Origin: an uncultured Bacteroidota bacterium | GTDB taxonomy: Bacteria; Bacteroidota; Bacteroidia; Chitinophagales; Chitinophagaceae | Length of the DNA stretch: 12,109 nucleotides | NCBI GenBank assembly: GCA_903944755.1 | Contig: CAJATB010000233.1 | Coordinates: forward strand, 1-12,109 | Reading direction: 5' to 3' | Part shown: in pieces, positions 1 to 8,300 of the stretch | Position numbering within the stretch: position 1 is the stretch's first letter | How the letters are laid out: the number at the start of each line of letters is the position of its first letter | Notes under the pieces: generated by a model | The model's database searches: none | What the model was told of the DNA's origin: nothing | The model's input: only the letters and a program-made list of their open reading frames with translations | Program-made: the position numbers and the translations under genes

Positions 1-2
1 GA

Positions 3-476
3 ATGAAACCATTAATGACTGCAATTTTAGCAATCATGCACCCCTTTTTTATATCCGTAGTTGAAATTGACCATAACGAAAAAGAGGCGAGTTTAGAAAT
101 TAGCGTACGCACTTTCACCGACGACTTGGAAAAAATGATTGCAAAGGAGTATAATGTCAAACTAGATTTAACACAAGCTAGTCAAAAAGAAAAGGCAGAA
201 GTGTATATTAATAAATATATACAAGAAAAAATAGCCATTAGTGCCAATGGCGTGAAATCAAACTTCCAATTTGTAGGTTTTGAAATTCAAAAAGAAAGCA
301 CTTGGAGCTATTTCGAAATCAAAAACGTAAAGCAGTTAAAGCAACTAAGCATATTTTGTGAATTACTATTTGGCATTGACCCTCAGCAGATAAATATTAT
401 CCATGTTACTACCGGAGGTAAACGTAAAAGTTATGAATTGGCTGCTCCTAAAAATTCAACTCAGTTTTTATTTTAA
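3..476 (+). CDS. DUF6702 family protein, possibly 5'-truncated by the window edge
   Basis: The 157-residue product resembles the Bacteroidota family DUF6702, whose members are about 160-170 residues and of unknown function. The recognisable part is the start: a short hydrophobic stretch (residues 5-13), then HPFFISVVEIDHN and a segment of the form LEISVRTFTDDLEK (about 31-44), which is the family signature. The rest alternates beta-like strands and charged turns (for example FQFVGFEIQKE near 87-97), suggesting a small beta-rich domain. The hydrophobic start is probably a signal peptide or membrane anchor, so a periplasmic or envelope location is inferred. The ATG lies two bases from the window edge, so an upstream start giving a longer signal peptide cannot be excluded. 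The gene converges with the GT39 gene and its last 9 bases overlap that gene's end. No function is assigned; family identity is from memory. Confidence 0.75.
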   Translation: MKPLMTAILAIMHPFFISVVEIDHNEKEASLEISVRTFTDDLEKMIAKEYNVKLDLTQASQKEKAEVYINKYIQEKIAISANGVKSNFQFVGFEIQKESTWSYFEIKNVKQLKQLSIFCELLFGIDPQQINIIHVTTGGKRKSYELAAPKNSTQFLF

Positions 477-2126
477 TGCAACAACACCAAAAGGGATCAA
501 TTCCTGATTTCTTGTTGTAGGATTTAAGAAGGTTAATGTTAACATGGTTACATGAAAACGTGCCGACTGAAAAACCACCTCACTTTTTGGGAAATCTTTT
601 TTCAAAAAAGTAAAATTAGTTGAATCGGTTATTACCAAATCCCCCACTTTCAACTTTGTACTATCTGTAATAGTTGTAAAAACATGTTGTCCATAAAAAT
701 GAAAAGCATTGCTATTGGGAATTCGATAAAGTACTATTTTATCCTTATCCCATTTTTTTTCTTCTACAACCTTTACTAAGGTATTGCCCCATTGGTATTT
801 TAATAAATTAGGGTAAAAATGACTATTCATAATAATATTCACCCCTAACATTAATACCACTGACATGTAAAACCACTTTTGCCCCAATAGTGACTTGGCT
901 AGTAATAATTTTATGAGGATGAGTAAAATTAGCAAACCTAGTATTATTGTTGCTATGCCAATACTGCCAAAAGGCACAAAGGCAATTACAACTAAAGCAA
1001 TTATAAGTATTGTAAAAATGAATAAGTGAAACCCGTAAAAAAACCGAACTAATTTATGAATACTAGCATTACGCCACAGAATTTTATCCCAATGAGCCGC
1101 AGTTAGTATCGCAGCTAAAGGGAATACTACAAATATATAATGAGGTAATTGCGCCTGGCTACGGGAAAGTATTAAGTAGGTAAACACAAATCCAAAAAAA
1201 GAAATATGCTCAGCATTAGGAGTAAAAAAGCCTTCTTTAATAATTGTTTTTGCTTTGTGTACTATTGCCCATAAAAACACAAAAATCCATGGCAAAAAGC
1301 TCCACAACATATTCTCTAATAAAAAGGTGAAGTGGCTCATTTCGTGGTAATAGTTCTCCCCTGTGTACCTGCCAAAGCTTTGTGTCCAGTAATAAAAACG
1401 CAAGCCTGATTCAATAGGGATATTATTAATAAGTTTTCCTGGTTGTAAATCGAATTGTTGGTATAATCCCCAGCTCATGGGAATTAATAATATACCAAGT
1501 AACAGGATCCCTAATAAATAAATAGGTTTGTAAAAATAGGCCCAGTTTTTTTGACTCACCCAATGAGGCACAAAACATAATACTGGTATTACCAATGCTA
1601 TAGGCCCTTTTGTCATCATCCCGCCTGCAATAGTGAACACTGCTAAAAAAAAGTCCTTGCTATTTTTACCCTCCGTCCATTTTGCTAAAAGCCAAATTGA
1701 TAACATAACCCAGCCTACCAACATGGTGTCGGTCCTAACGTCATGGGCTATTAAAAAAAAGGCCTGACAACTTGCTAGTATTATGGTTGCTAGCCTAGCT
1801 GTTTGTGTGTTATAATATAGTTGTGTAAACTTAAAGGTTGCATAAAGTGCGAGGCCTAAAAATAATAAGGAAGGTATACGATATGCCCAATGGTAAATTC
1901 CGAAAATTTTCATTGAAAGCGCTGATAACCAAAATAGCATTGGAGGCTTATCCAAGTAATCCTTCCCTAAGTCGAATATTTGCAAAAAACTATTTCGTTC
2001 CAACATTTCCCTACTAATAGATGCATACTGAGTGGCGTCAATATCCATTAAAGGCACCATAACACCTCCTATAAAATAGAGCCCAATACAAGCAAATAGA
2101 AATAGCAGAAATGTATTTTTTGTCAT
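468..2126 (-). CDS. GT39/ArnT-like integral membrane glycosyltransferase
   Basis: This 552-residue protein looks like a GT-C fold glycosyltransferase of the GT39/PMT/ArnT group, which transfers a sugar from a polyprenyl-phosphate donor to lipid or protein on the outer face of the inner membrane. After TM1 (about 5-25) comes the acidic loop DIDATQYASISREML (D28, D30), matching the DExRYAE-type catalytic loop of the family, then GKDYLDKPPMLFWL (55-66), the conserved KPP/W segment. HDVRTDTML (128-136) matches the second conserved periplasmic acidic loop. SRSQAQLPHY (321-330), before another TM, fits the conserved segment that often carries Lys in relatives. About a dozen hydrophobic segments end near residue 435, followed by a soluble C-terminal domain of roughly 110 residues as in ArnT. 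The gene starts 12 bases after the PAP2 gene, so the two are probably cotranscribed. Substrate and acceptor cannot be read from the sequence; lipid A modification is one possibility. Confidence 0.85.
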   Translation of the reverse strand: MTKNTFLLFLFACIGLYFIGGVMVPLMDIDATQYASISREMLERNSFLQIFDLGKDYLDKPPMLFWLSALSMKIFGIYHWAYRIPSLLFLGLALYATFKFTQLYYNTQTARLATIILASCQAFFLIAHDVRTDTMLVGWVMLSIWLLAKWTEGKNSKDFFLAVFTIAGGMMTKGPIALVIPVLCFVPHWVSQKNWAYFYKPIYLLGILLLGILLIPMSWGLYQQFDLQPGKLINNIPIESGLRFYYWTQSFGRYTGENYYHEMSHFTFLLENMLWSFLPWIFVFLWAIVHKAKTIIKEGFFTPNAEHISFFGFVFTYLILSRSQAQLPHYIFVVFPLAAILTAAHWDKILWRNASIHKLVRFFYGFHLFIFTILIIALVVIAFVPFGSIGIATIILGLLILLILIKLLLAKSLLGQKWFYMSVVLMLGVNIIMNSHFYPNLLKYQWGNTLVKVVEEKKWDKDKIVLYRIPNSNAFHFYGQHVFTTITDSTKLKVGDLVITDSTNFTFLKKDFPKSEVVFQSARFHVTMLTLTFLNPTTRNQELIPFGVVALK

Positions 2127-2138
2127 AAAGAGTTTTAT

Positions 2139-2729
2139 CTACTTAATTAATAAATTCGAATTGCCTTCTATTTTAATATATAATTTAGACATGCCATACC
2201 CTACGAATAAACCAATGCAACTACCTACTAACACATCCAAAGGATAATGCACCCCAACATAAATTTGTGCATACCCTATAATGGCTGCCCAAATAAAGAA
2301 TAGAAAAGTATACTTTTTAAACAAGGGCTGCAAGGTCATGAAAACAAGCATTGCTAAGCCAAAATGATTTGCTGCGTGGGAAGAAGTAAAGCTAAAGCCT
2401 CCAGCGCAATGATCCAAAAGTAGCCTTGACTTGAACATAATAGCAGGATCGGCGCAAGGCCTTAACCTGTGAAAGAAAGGTTTAAAAAAACTGCTGCTAA
2501 TTTGATCGGTAATTGTCACATTTAGTGCAACAATAATTACCCATTTCCATGCTTTCGCCCCCCATTTTACGAATAGATATATTAAAAGTGCCGCATAAAA
2601 GGGTACCCAGTTATTAGAGGTCCTCAGCCAAGGCATTAGCTTATCAAAAACAATATTGGTCCATTTACCATTAATTAAACTAAATAAGGCTTGGTCTTTC
2701 GTTAAAAGCTGAGTTAAAAAGTCTAGCAT
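2139..2729 (-). CDS. PAP2-family membrane phosphatase
   Basis: This is a type 2 phosphatidic acid phosphatase (PAP2) with several TM segments, likely removing phosphate from a membrane lipid such as undecaprenyl diphosphate, lipid A or phosphatidylglycerol phosphate. Numbered from the ATG at 2729 (196 residues), motif 1 KxxxxxxRP is K83-R90-P91, motif 2 (classically PSGH) is T115-S116-S117-H118 followed by AANHF, and motif 3 holds the catalytic H161 and D165 in GVHYPLD. The usual SR that opens motif 3 is A154-Q155 here. An upstream in-frame TTG at 2747 would add six residues, but it lies just upstream of a TATCTTTA promoter-like element, and TTG starts are uncommon in this phylum. Two adjacent ATGs (2732, 2729) are better candidates, and MLDFL at 2729 fits the family start. 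It is the first gene of a likely pair with the GT39 gene. The natural substrate is unknown. Confidence 0.87.
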   Translation of the reverse strand: MLDFLTQLLTKDQALFSLINGKWTNIVFDKLMPWLRTSNNWVPFYAALLIYLFVKWGAKAWKWVIIVALNVTITDQISSSFFKPFFHRLRPCADPAIMFKSRLLLDHCAGGFSFTSSHAANHFGLAMLVFMTLQPLFKKYTFLFFIWAAIIGYAQIYVGVHYPLDVLVGSCIGLFVGYGMSKLYIKIEGNSNLLIK

Positions 2730-2736
2730 CATGCCA

Positions 2737-2744
2737 TAAAGATA
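2737..2744 (-). promoter_or_regulatory. Putative -7 element of the PAP2-GT39 operon
   Basis: On the minus strand this reads TATCTTTA, seven of eight matches to the Bacteroidota sigma-A -7 consensus TAnnTTTG. It sits 4 and 7 bases before the two candidate ATGs, so transcription would start at or very near the start codon, giving a leaderless or nearly leaderless mRNA. No convincing -33 TTTG is seen at the usual distance, so confidence is low. Confidence 0.35.
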
Positions 2745-2767
2745 CAAGGAAGTGCAAAAAAATAAAG

Positions 2768-2775
2768 TAAATTTG
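2768..2775 (+). promoter_or_regulatory. Putative -7 element of the glmM-desulfurase operon
   Basis: TAAATTTG matches the Bacteroidota -7 consensus TAnnTTTG exactly and lies 31 bases before the glmM ATG, giving an expected 5' leader of roughly 25 bases. It is in the 77-base gap between the divergent PAP2 and glmM start codons. A -33 TTTG at the usual distance is not evident. Confidence 0.5.
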
Positions 2776-2806
2776 TGGATTCAATTTTTTAAGCAAACCA
2801 TCGACT

Positions 2807-4189
2807 ATGTCACTTATAAAAAGTATTTCTGGATTTAGAGGCACCATTGGAGGAAAACCCAATGAAAATCTAACACCTATCGATATTGTGAAATTTGCTT
2901 CGGCTTATGGTAGCTGGTTGCTTAACAAAGCACCTGGCCGTAAAAAAGTAGTAGTTGGTAGAGATGGCAGGATAAGTGGCGAAATGGTGGAAGCTTTAGT
3001 TGAACAAAGCCTACTAGCCTTAGGCATTGATGTAATACATTTAGGACTTAGTACCACGCCAACAGTTGAAATGGCGGTTGTATTTGAAGAGGCTGATGGA
3101 GGTATTATTATTACCGCAAGCCATAATCCAAAACAGTGGAACGCTCTTAAACTATTAAATGACAAAGGGGAGTTTGTAAATAGTGAAGAAGGTAAAGTTA
3201 TCTTAGCCCTTGCTTCAAATGAAGATTTTAATTACGCTACTATTGATCATATAGGTGTTATTATACCAAACGATCATAGTTTAGAAAAACATATACAAGC
3301 AATTGTTCACTATCCTTTAGTTGACATTGCTGCTATAAAAGCCGCTAATTTTTCGGTCGTAGTGGATGCTATTAATAGTTCAGGTGCATTTGCTGTCCCT
3401 GACTTATTAAAAGCAATTGGCGTTTCTACTATTACTTTGCTAAATGGAGAAATGACCGGCGACTTTGCACACAATCCTGAACCCTTAAAAGAAAATTTAA
3501 CAGCATTGTGCAGCACTGTTGTAAGCGAAAAAGCAAATTTAGGAATAGCTGTTGACCCAGATGTAGACCGCTTATGCTTTGTAAGTGAGGATGGGGAATT
3601 ATTTGGTGAAGAATACACATTAGTGGCTGTTGCCGATTATATTTTACAAAATAAAATTGGCAATACGGTGAGCAACCTTTCTTCTACAAGGGCTTTAAGA
3701 GACATTACGGAAAAGCATGGAGGTGTTTATTTTGCAAGTGCAGTGGGAGAAGTAAATGTGGTTAACAAAATGAAGCAAGAAGCAGCTGTGATTGGTGGAG
3801 AGGGAAACGGTGGCATTATTGTTCCTGATTTACATTATGGAAGAGACGCACTTATTGGCATCGCACTATTTTTAACACATTTAGCTAAAACTAAATTATC
3901 GGCTGCTGCCCTGCGCGCTACTTACCCGGCTTACTTTATGAGTAAGAAAAAAATGGATTTGGAAGGCAGTGTTTCATTAGATAAAATTTTTGAAAAATTA
4001 GCAGCGCAATTCAGCGAGTACCCTATCAATAGAGAAGATGGATTTAAGATTGATTTTAAAGACGAATGGGTGCACTTAAGAACAAGTAATACCGAGCCTA
4101 TTATCCGCGTATATACAGAAGCTAGTACACAAGTAAAAGCCGATAAATTAGCAGATGAAATTATAACTATCATTGGAACACTGAAATAA
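2807..4189 (+). CDS. glmM: Phosphoglucosamine mutase (alpha-D-phosphohexomutase family)
   Basis: GlmM interconverts glucosamine-6-phosphate and glucosamine-1-phosphate, the step before UDP-GlcNAc synthesis for peptidoglycan and lipopolysaccharide. The 460-residue cytoplasmic protein has the four-domain phosphohexomutase layout: active-site loop TASHNP with the phosphoserine at S105 (103-108), metal-binding loop DPDVDR (D250, D252, D254, R255), sugar-binding loop GEGNGG (331-336), and phosphate-binding loop RTSNTEP (425-431). Length is normal. The sugar loop differs from the E. coli GlmM type (GEQSGH) and resembles the archaeal and Bacteroidota type, so a related phosphomannomutase or phosphoglucomutase activity is the main alternative. 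The gene is 14 bases upstream of the cysteine desulfurase gene on the same strand, so they probably share the promoter upstream of glmM. No Shine-Dalgarno sequence is evident before the ATG, as is usual in this phylum. Confidence 0.9.
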   Translation: MSLIKSISGFRGTIGGKPNENLTPIDIVKFASAYGSWLLNKAPGRKKVVVGRDGRISGEMVEALVEQSLLALGIDVIHLGLSTTPTVEMAVVFEEADGGIIITASHNPKQWNALKLLNDKGEFVNSEEGKVILALASNEDFNYATIDHIGVIIPNDHSLEKHIQAIVHYPLVDIAAIKAANFSVVVDAINSSGAFAVPDLLKAIGVSTITLLNGEMTGDFAHNPEPLKENLTALCSTVVSEKANLGIAVDPDVDRLCFVSEDGELFGEEYTLVAVADYILQNKIGNTVSNLSSTRALRDITEKHGGVYFASAVGEVNVVNKMKQEAAVIGGEGNGGIIVPDLHYGRDALIGIALFLTHLAKTKLSAAALRATYPAYFMSKKKMDLEGSVSLDKIFEKLAAQFSEYPINREDGFKIDFKDEWVHLRTSNTEPIIRVYTEASTQVKADKLADEIITIIGTLK

Positions 4190-4203
4190 TAAGCCCCCCT
4201 TTT

Positions 4204-5331
4204 ATGGAAAGAATTTATTTTGACAACGCAGCTACTACTTCTTTAGACCCAAAGGTACTAGAGGCTATGATGCCCTATTTAACTGAAAAATTTGGCAATC
4301 CTTCCTCTATATACAGTTATGGCAGAGAAGCTAGAATGGCAGTTGAACAAGCTCGAAAATCGGTTGCAAGAGATTTAGGCGCACGTCCTTCAGAAATATT
4401 TTTCACAAGCGGTGGCACCGAAAGTAGTAATACAGTATTACGTGCTGCAGTATACGACTTGGGTTGTACACATATTATAAGCTCTCCTATCGAACACCAT
4501 GCAACCCTGCATACGGTTGAATACCTTAAAAAAACAGCTGGCATTAAAGTAAGCTATTTAAGTATTTTGCCTGATGGGCATATTGATATTGAAAATTTAG
4601 AAGCCTTGCTTGCTGAAAATCCAGACAAAGCAATTGTGAGCATCATGCATGCTAACAATGAAATTGGCAATATGATTGATATGGAAGCAGTAGGCACAAT
4701 TTGCAAAAAATATAACGCTTATTTTCATAGCGATACGGTACAAACTGTTGGGCATTTTCCTTTTAATTTAGCCAATACTACTGTAGATTTTATTACAGGT
4801 GCTGGGCATAAATTTCATGGTCCTAAAGGGGTGGGTATATTGTATATTAATGAAAAAATAAAAATTAGCCCGTTATTACACGGAGGTGCTCAAGAAAGAA
4901 ATATGCGCGCAGGTACTGAGAACCTATATGGAATAGTTGGCTTTGCGAAAGCCTTAGAAATGGCAACCGAGCATTACGAGCAAGATAGTACCTATATTAA
5001 ATCGCTGAAAAAATATATGTACGACCAATTAGTGGAAAAAATTCCTACGGTTAGTTTCAATGGAGACAGTTTCGGAGAAAGTCTTTACACCCTACTAAGT
5101 GTAAACTTCCCTAAGAATGAAAAGACAGAAATGATTTTGTTTAATTTGGATATTCACCATGTTTGTTCGAGTGGAGGCAGTGCTTGTTCAAGTGGCGCTC
5201 AACAAGGCTCCCACGTTATCCAAGCATTGAATAAAAAAGAAGACTTAGTAACCATTCGTTTCTCGTTTTGTAAATACAATACTACCCTAGAAATAGATAA
5301 GGTGGTAAATTTACTTACCACCTTATTATAG
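4204..5331 (+). CDS. Class I cysteine desulfurase (IscS/NifS-like)
   Basis: This PLP enzyme converts L-cysteine to alanine and carries the sulfur as a persulfide for Fe-S cluster assembly and tRNA thiolation. In 375 residues it shows the start YFDNAATT (5-12), the SGGTES phosphate-binding turn (69-74), EHHA with the His that stacks on PLP (97-100), HSDTVQTVG (175-183), the PLP lysine in GAGHKFHGPKG (K203), the R/GTEN segment (235-240) and the mobile loop SGGSACSSG with catalytic C328. The loop is of the long class I type. The protein is shorter than E. coli IscS (404 residues), so the C-terminal region that contacts IscU in that enzyme is reduced. Two further cysteines lie near the active site in sequence, C321 and C356. 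No iscU, sufE or other Fe-S assembly gene is in the window, so IscS, NifS and SufS-type roles cannot be separated. Probably cotranscribed with glmM. Confidence 0.92.
   Translation: MERIYFDNAATTSLDPKVLEAMMPYLTEKFGNPSSIYSYGREARMAVEQARKSVARDLGARPSEIFFTSGGTESSNTVLRAAVYDLGCTHIISSPIEHHATLHTVEYLKKTAGIKVSYLSILPDGHIDIENLEALLAENPDKAIVSIMHANNEIGNMIDMEAVGTICKKYNAYFHSDTVQTVGHFPFNLANTTVDFITGAGHKFHGPKGVGILYINEKIKISPLLHGGAQERNMRAGTENLYGIVGFAKALEMATEHYEQDSTYIKSLKKYMYDQLVEKIPTVSFNGDSFGESLYTLLSVNFPKNEKTEMILFNLDIHHVCSSGGSACSSGAQQGSHVIQALNKKEDLVTIRFSFCKYNTTLEIDKVVNLLTTLL
5297..5326. terminator. Perfect 12-bp hairpin at the convergent gene ends, probable bidirectional terminator
   Basis: ATAAGGTGGTAA (5297-5308), a 6-base loop ATTTAC, and TTACCACCTTAT (5315-5326) form a perfect 12-bp stem. 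It lies wholly inside the last codons of the cysteine desulfurase gene (encoding the stretch around KVVNLLTTLL) and 31 bases past the stop of the convergent DUF2723 gene, so it is placed to end transcripts from both sides. No long T-tract follows on either strand; only TATAGTTTATT follows on the plus side. A terminator or an mRNA 3'-end stabilising structure is therefore inferred. Confidence 0.6.
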
Positions 5332-5356
5332 TTTATTACCAGCCTTTTAAATTAAT

Positions 5357-8300
5357 CTACTTACTTATTCCGGCAACTTCCTGCTCCATCTTTTCCATGA
5401 TCCCAATTAGTTGGTAACATGTTAAAGCATCTTGCACAAAAGACATTTGCTTATTAGATAAATTATGTGGTTTGTTTTGATAGGCGCTTTCGGCGTTTAC
5501 CATAAACTGATCGTCAGACATTGCTTCTCCAAGCGACTTATAATAAGACAATTGTTGTTTTAAATCTTTCTTTACTGAACTTGAAACCTTTTTTGCCAAG
5601 TTCATTTCTCCAGAAGCATAACAAGCTTGTAAAAATAAATAAGAGAAGTAATTATGTTGATTTCCTCTATTAGATGTCATACCATAAGGGAAACTTTTCT
5701 CGCTTGTCTCACTATCCATTTTTCTTAATATTTGCTGCGCGCTGTCTGTTTTGCCTTCTGCTACTAAGGACTGGGCAACCTGAGCTATTGTCATTCGCAT
5801 CGAATTCAAATGACGACGATTTTCTTCATCAAAATAAACATTTGGATTTTTTGCATTTCCGAATGTGAATTTTGTCATTATATTTTTATAAGCTACTTCG
5901 GTATTAACTGCCTTGCCTTCCATTGGCACTAGCTGATACGTCATACCTGTCTGACTCACATATTTATCTAACCCCATTTCCTTTAACTCCTGTGTAGAAG
6001 TAAAGCAAATTGGCCTTTTGAATTGTGACGTTGCAAGGATAGCGTAAATAGCTAATTCATTCTTAAGTATATATTGTCTGTTAGGATTAAAGTCAATTAA
6101 TAATTCATTTAAGATATTATCGGTTGGCTTTGCAATACCAGCAGCAATTGCATTTTCCTTGTTCACAGGAAGTCGGAACTTGTGCGTCGGGAAAATATTT
6201 ACTGGACCTTCCTGCGTAGAAGCTGTATACTTCCCGCTAGGGTCGGCAACAACATACCTTAATACAGAATCCAAGTCATGGTAATTTGCTTCACCATATT
6301 CTGGCAATGCATTATAATAAGCTGCGTTTAGCTTATTACCAGCAACTTGTTCTTCTGTAAATATTAAATCGAATTTATCACTCTTGTTTACTTTGTAACG
6401 TAGCTCTTTCATATACCAGTCAGAACCTAATAAACTATTCACTACCACCCTTACGTCAGGGCGAATACCTTCCACTTCCTGTGCATACCATAATGGATAA
6501 GTGTCGTTATCGCCAAATGAAAATAATATTGCATTTGGAGGACAACTTTCTAAATAGTTTCTTGCTAAATCTCGAGGTAATGTTTTTTGACTTCTGTCGT
6601 GGTCATCCCATTCTTGCTGTGCCATTAATGCAGGTACGGCAAGTATACATATAATAGTTGCTAAAATTGCAGCTACTTTCTGCGTCATTATTTTCTTGAA
6701 CCAATCTGCAATTTGCAGTACCCCTAAGCCAATCCAAATTGCGAATGCATAGAACGAACCAACATAAGCATAATCACGTTCACGAGGCTGTAAGGTTACT
6801 TGATTCAGGTATAATACGATTGCAATACCAGTGAAGAAGAACAATAATCCAGTTACCATAAAATCCTTCTTGTTATGTTGGTATTGAAAAATAAACCCAA
6901 TGATGCCTAAAATAAATGGCAACATAAACAAACTATTATGCGCCTTGTTTTGTGTATGAATTGAATCGGGTAATTTTGATTGGTCTCCAAAGAATAAATT
7001 GTCAACCACCGAAATGCCGGTACTAAAGTTGCCATCTCTCACATTTCCAAAACCTTGTAAGTCATTTTGCTTTCCAGCGAAATTCCATAAGAAATAACGC
7101 AAGTACATAAAGCCAAATTGGTAGTTGGTGAAGTATTTAATATTATCTCTTAAAGTTGGTGCTTCCCCTTCCGTGACACCAGCAAATGCCCTATAAGAAT
7201 CTAATTGTCCGCGGTCATTGTCCCCATCCCACATTCTTGGGAATAAATGTGCAGAAGGAGCTGAACTCCAGTCACGTTTGTAATTCTTTCCTGACACTTC
7301 ATAGGTATTCTTTGCCTTTACATATTGGTCTCCTCCTTCAATATTGTCCACCTTGTCCACATAATCAGGTCCGTAGAGGATTGGCCAGTCGCCATATTGT
7401 TCTCTTCCTAAATAACCAACAAGTGTAACTGGATTGTCTACATTATACATGTCCACCGAAGGATCGGCATTTGAACGAATTAAAGTAGTGACATAACTAG
7501 TATACCCTAATAAGAAGAAGATAATAGACCAAACCCCTAATTTTAAAAAATAAAGGCCCTTTTTATTTGCATAATAAATACCGAAAGCTAATAAAGCTGC
7601 TACTAATACAAAAAAGGTAATAAAGCCACTGAAAAAAGGAAAACCTAAATCGTTGACAAAGGCAATATCAAAAGCCCCCGCCCACTTAATAGTATATTGA
7701 ATTAAAAATACTTGTATAAATCCTGTAATGGCTACTCCAATAAAAAACGCCACTACTCCTCCAGCAACGCTTGGCTTATACTCACGGAAATAATAAATCA
7801 TTACAATTGCAGGAATCGTTAAAATATTCAACAAATGGACCCCAATTGAAATACCCATTATGTAGAATATAAATATAATCCACTTGTCTGCACCGGCCTT
7901 ATCCGCATTATGCTCCCATTTAAGCATCGCCCAAAAAACCAACGCAGTAAAGAAAGAACTTAGTGCATAAACTTCACCTTCAACAGCACTGTACCAAAAT
8001 GAATCACTGAATGTGTAAGCTAATGCACCTACAATACCAGCACCCATCACTAAAATTATTTGAAAACTATTTAAAGCTTCCCCAGATTTTTTCTCAACCA
8101 TTCGTTTTGCGAAATGGGTAATTGTCCAAAACAAAAACATAATGGTGAACCCACTTGCCAAAGCACTCATTGTATTAACTGCCTTTGCTGCAGTAAATGG
8201 GTTGTCCCCAAATAGGATAATAAAAAAACGACCTAATAATACAAACATAGGTGCTCCTGGTGGGTGAGGAATTTGTAATTTATAAGCACTGCTAATAAAT

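Noticed and set aside
2680..2862. Minus-strand 60-codon frame covering the PAP2-glmM gap
   Set aside because: It overlaps the starts of both genes and the putative promoter elements, and its translation looks like no known protein.
2905..3620. Antisense reading frames over glmM (2905-3165, 3310-3618, 3432-3620)
   Set aside because: They lie fully inside the glmM gene with low-complexity Ser/Thr-rich translations and no family resemblance: shadows of the real gene.
5674..7428. Plus-strand frames inside the DUF2723 gene (5674-5868, 7186-7428)
   Set aside because: Antisense shadows in a strongly conserved coding region; Cys/His/Leu-rich translations without motifs.
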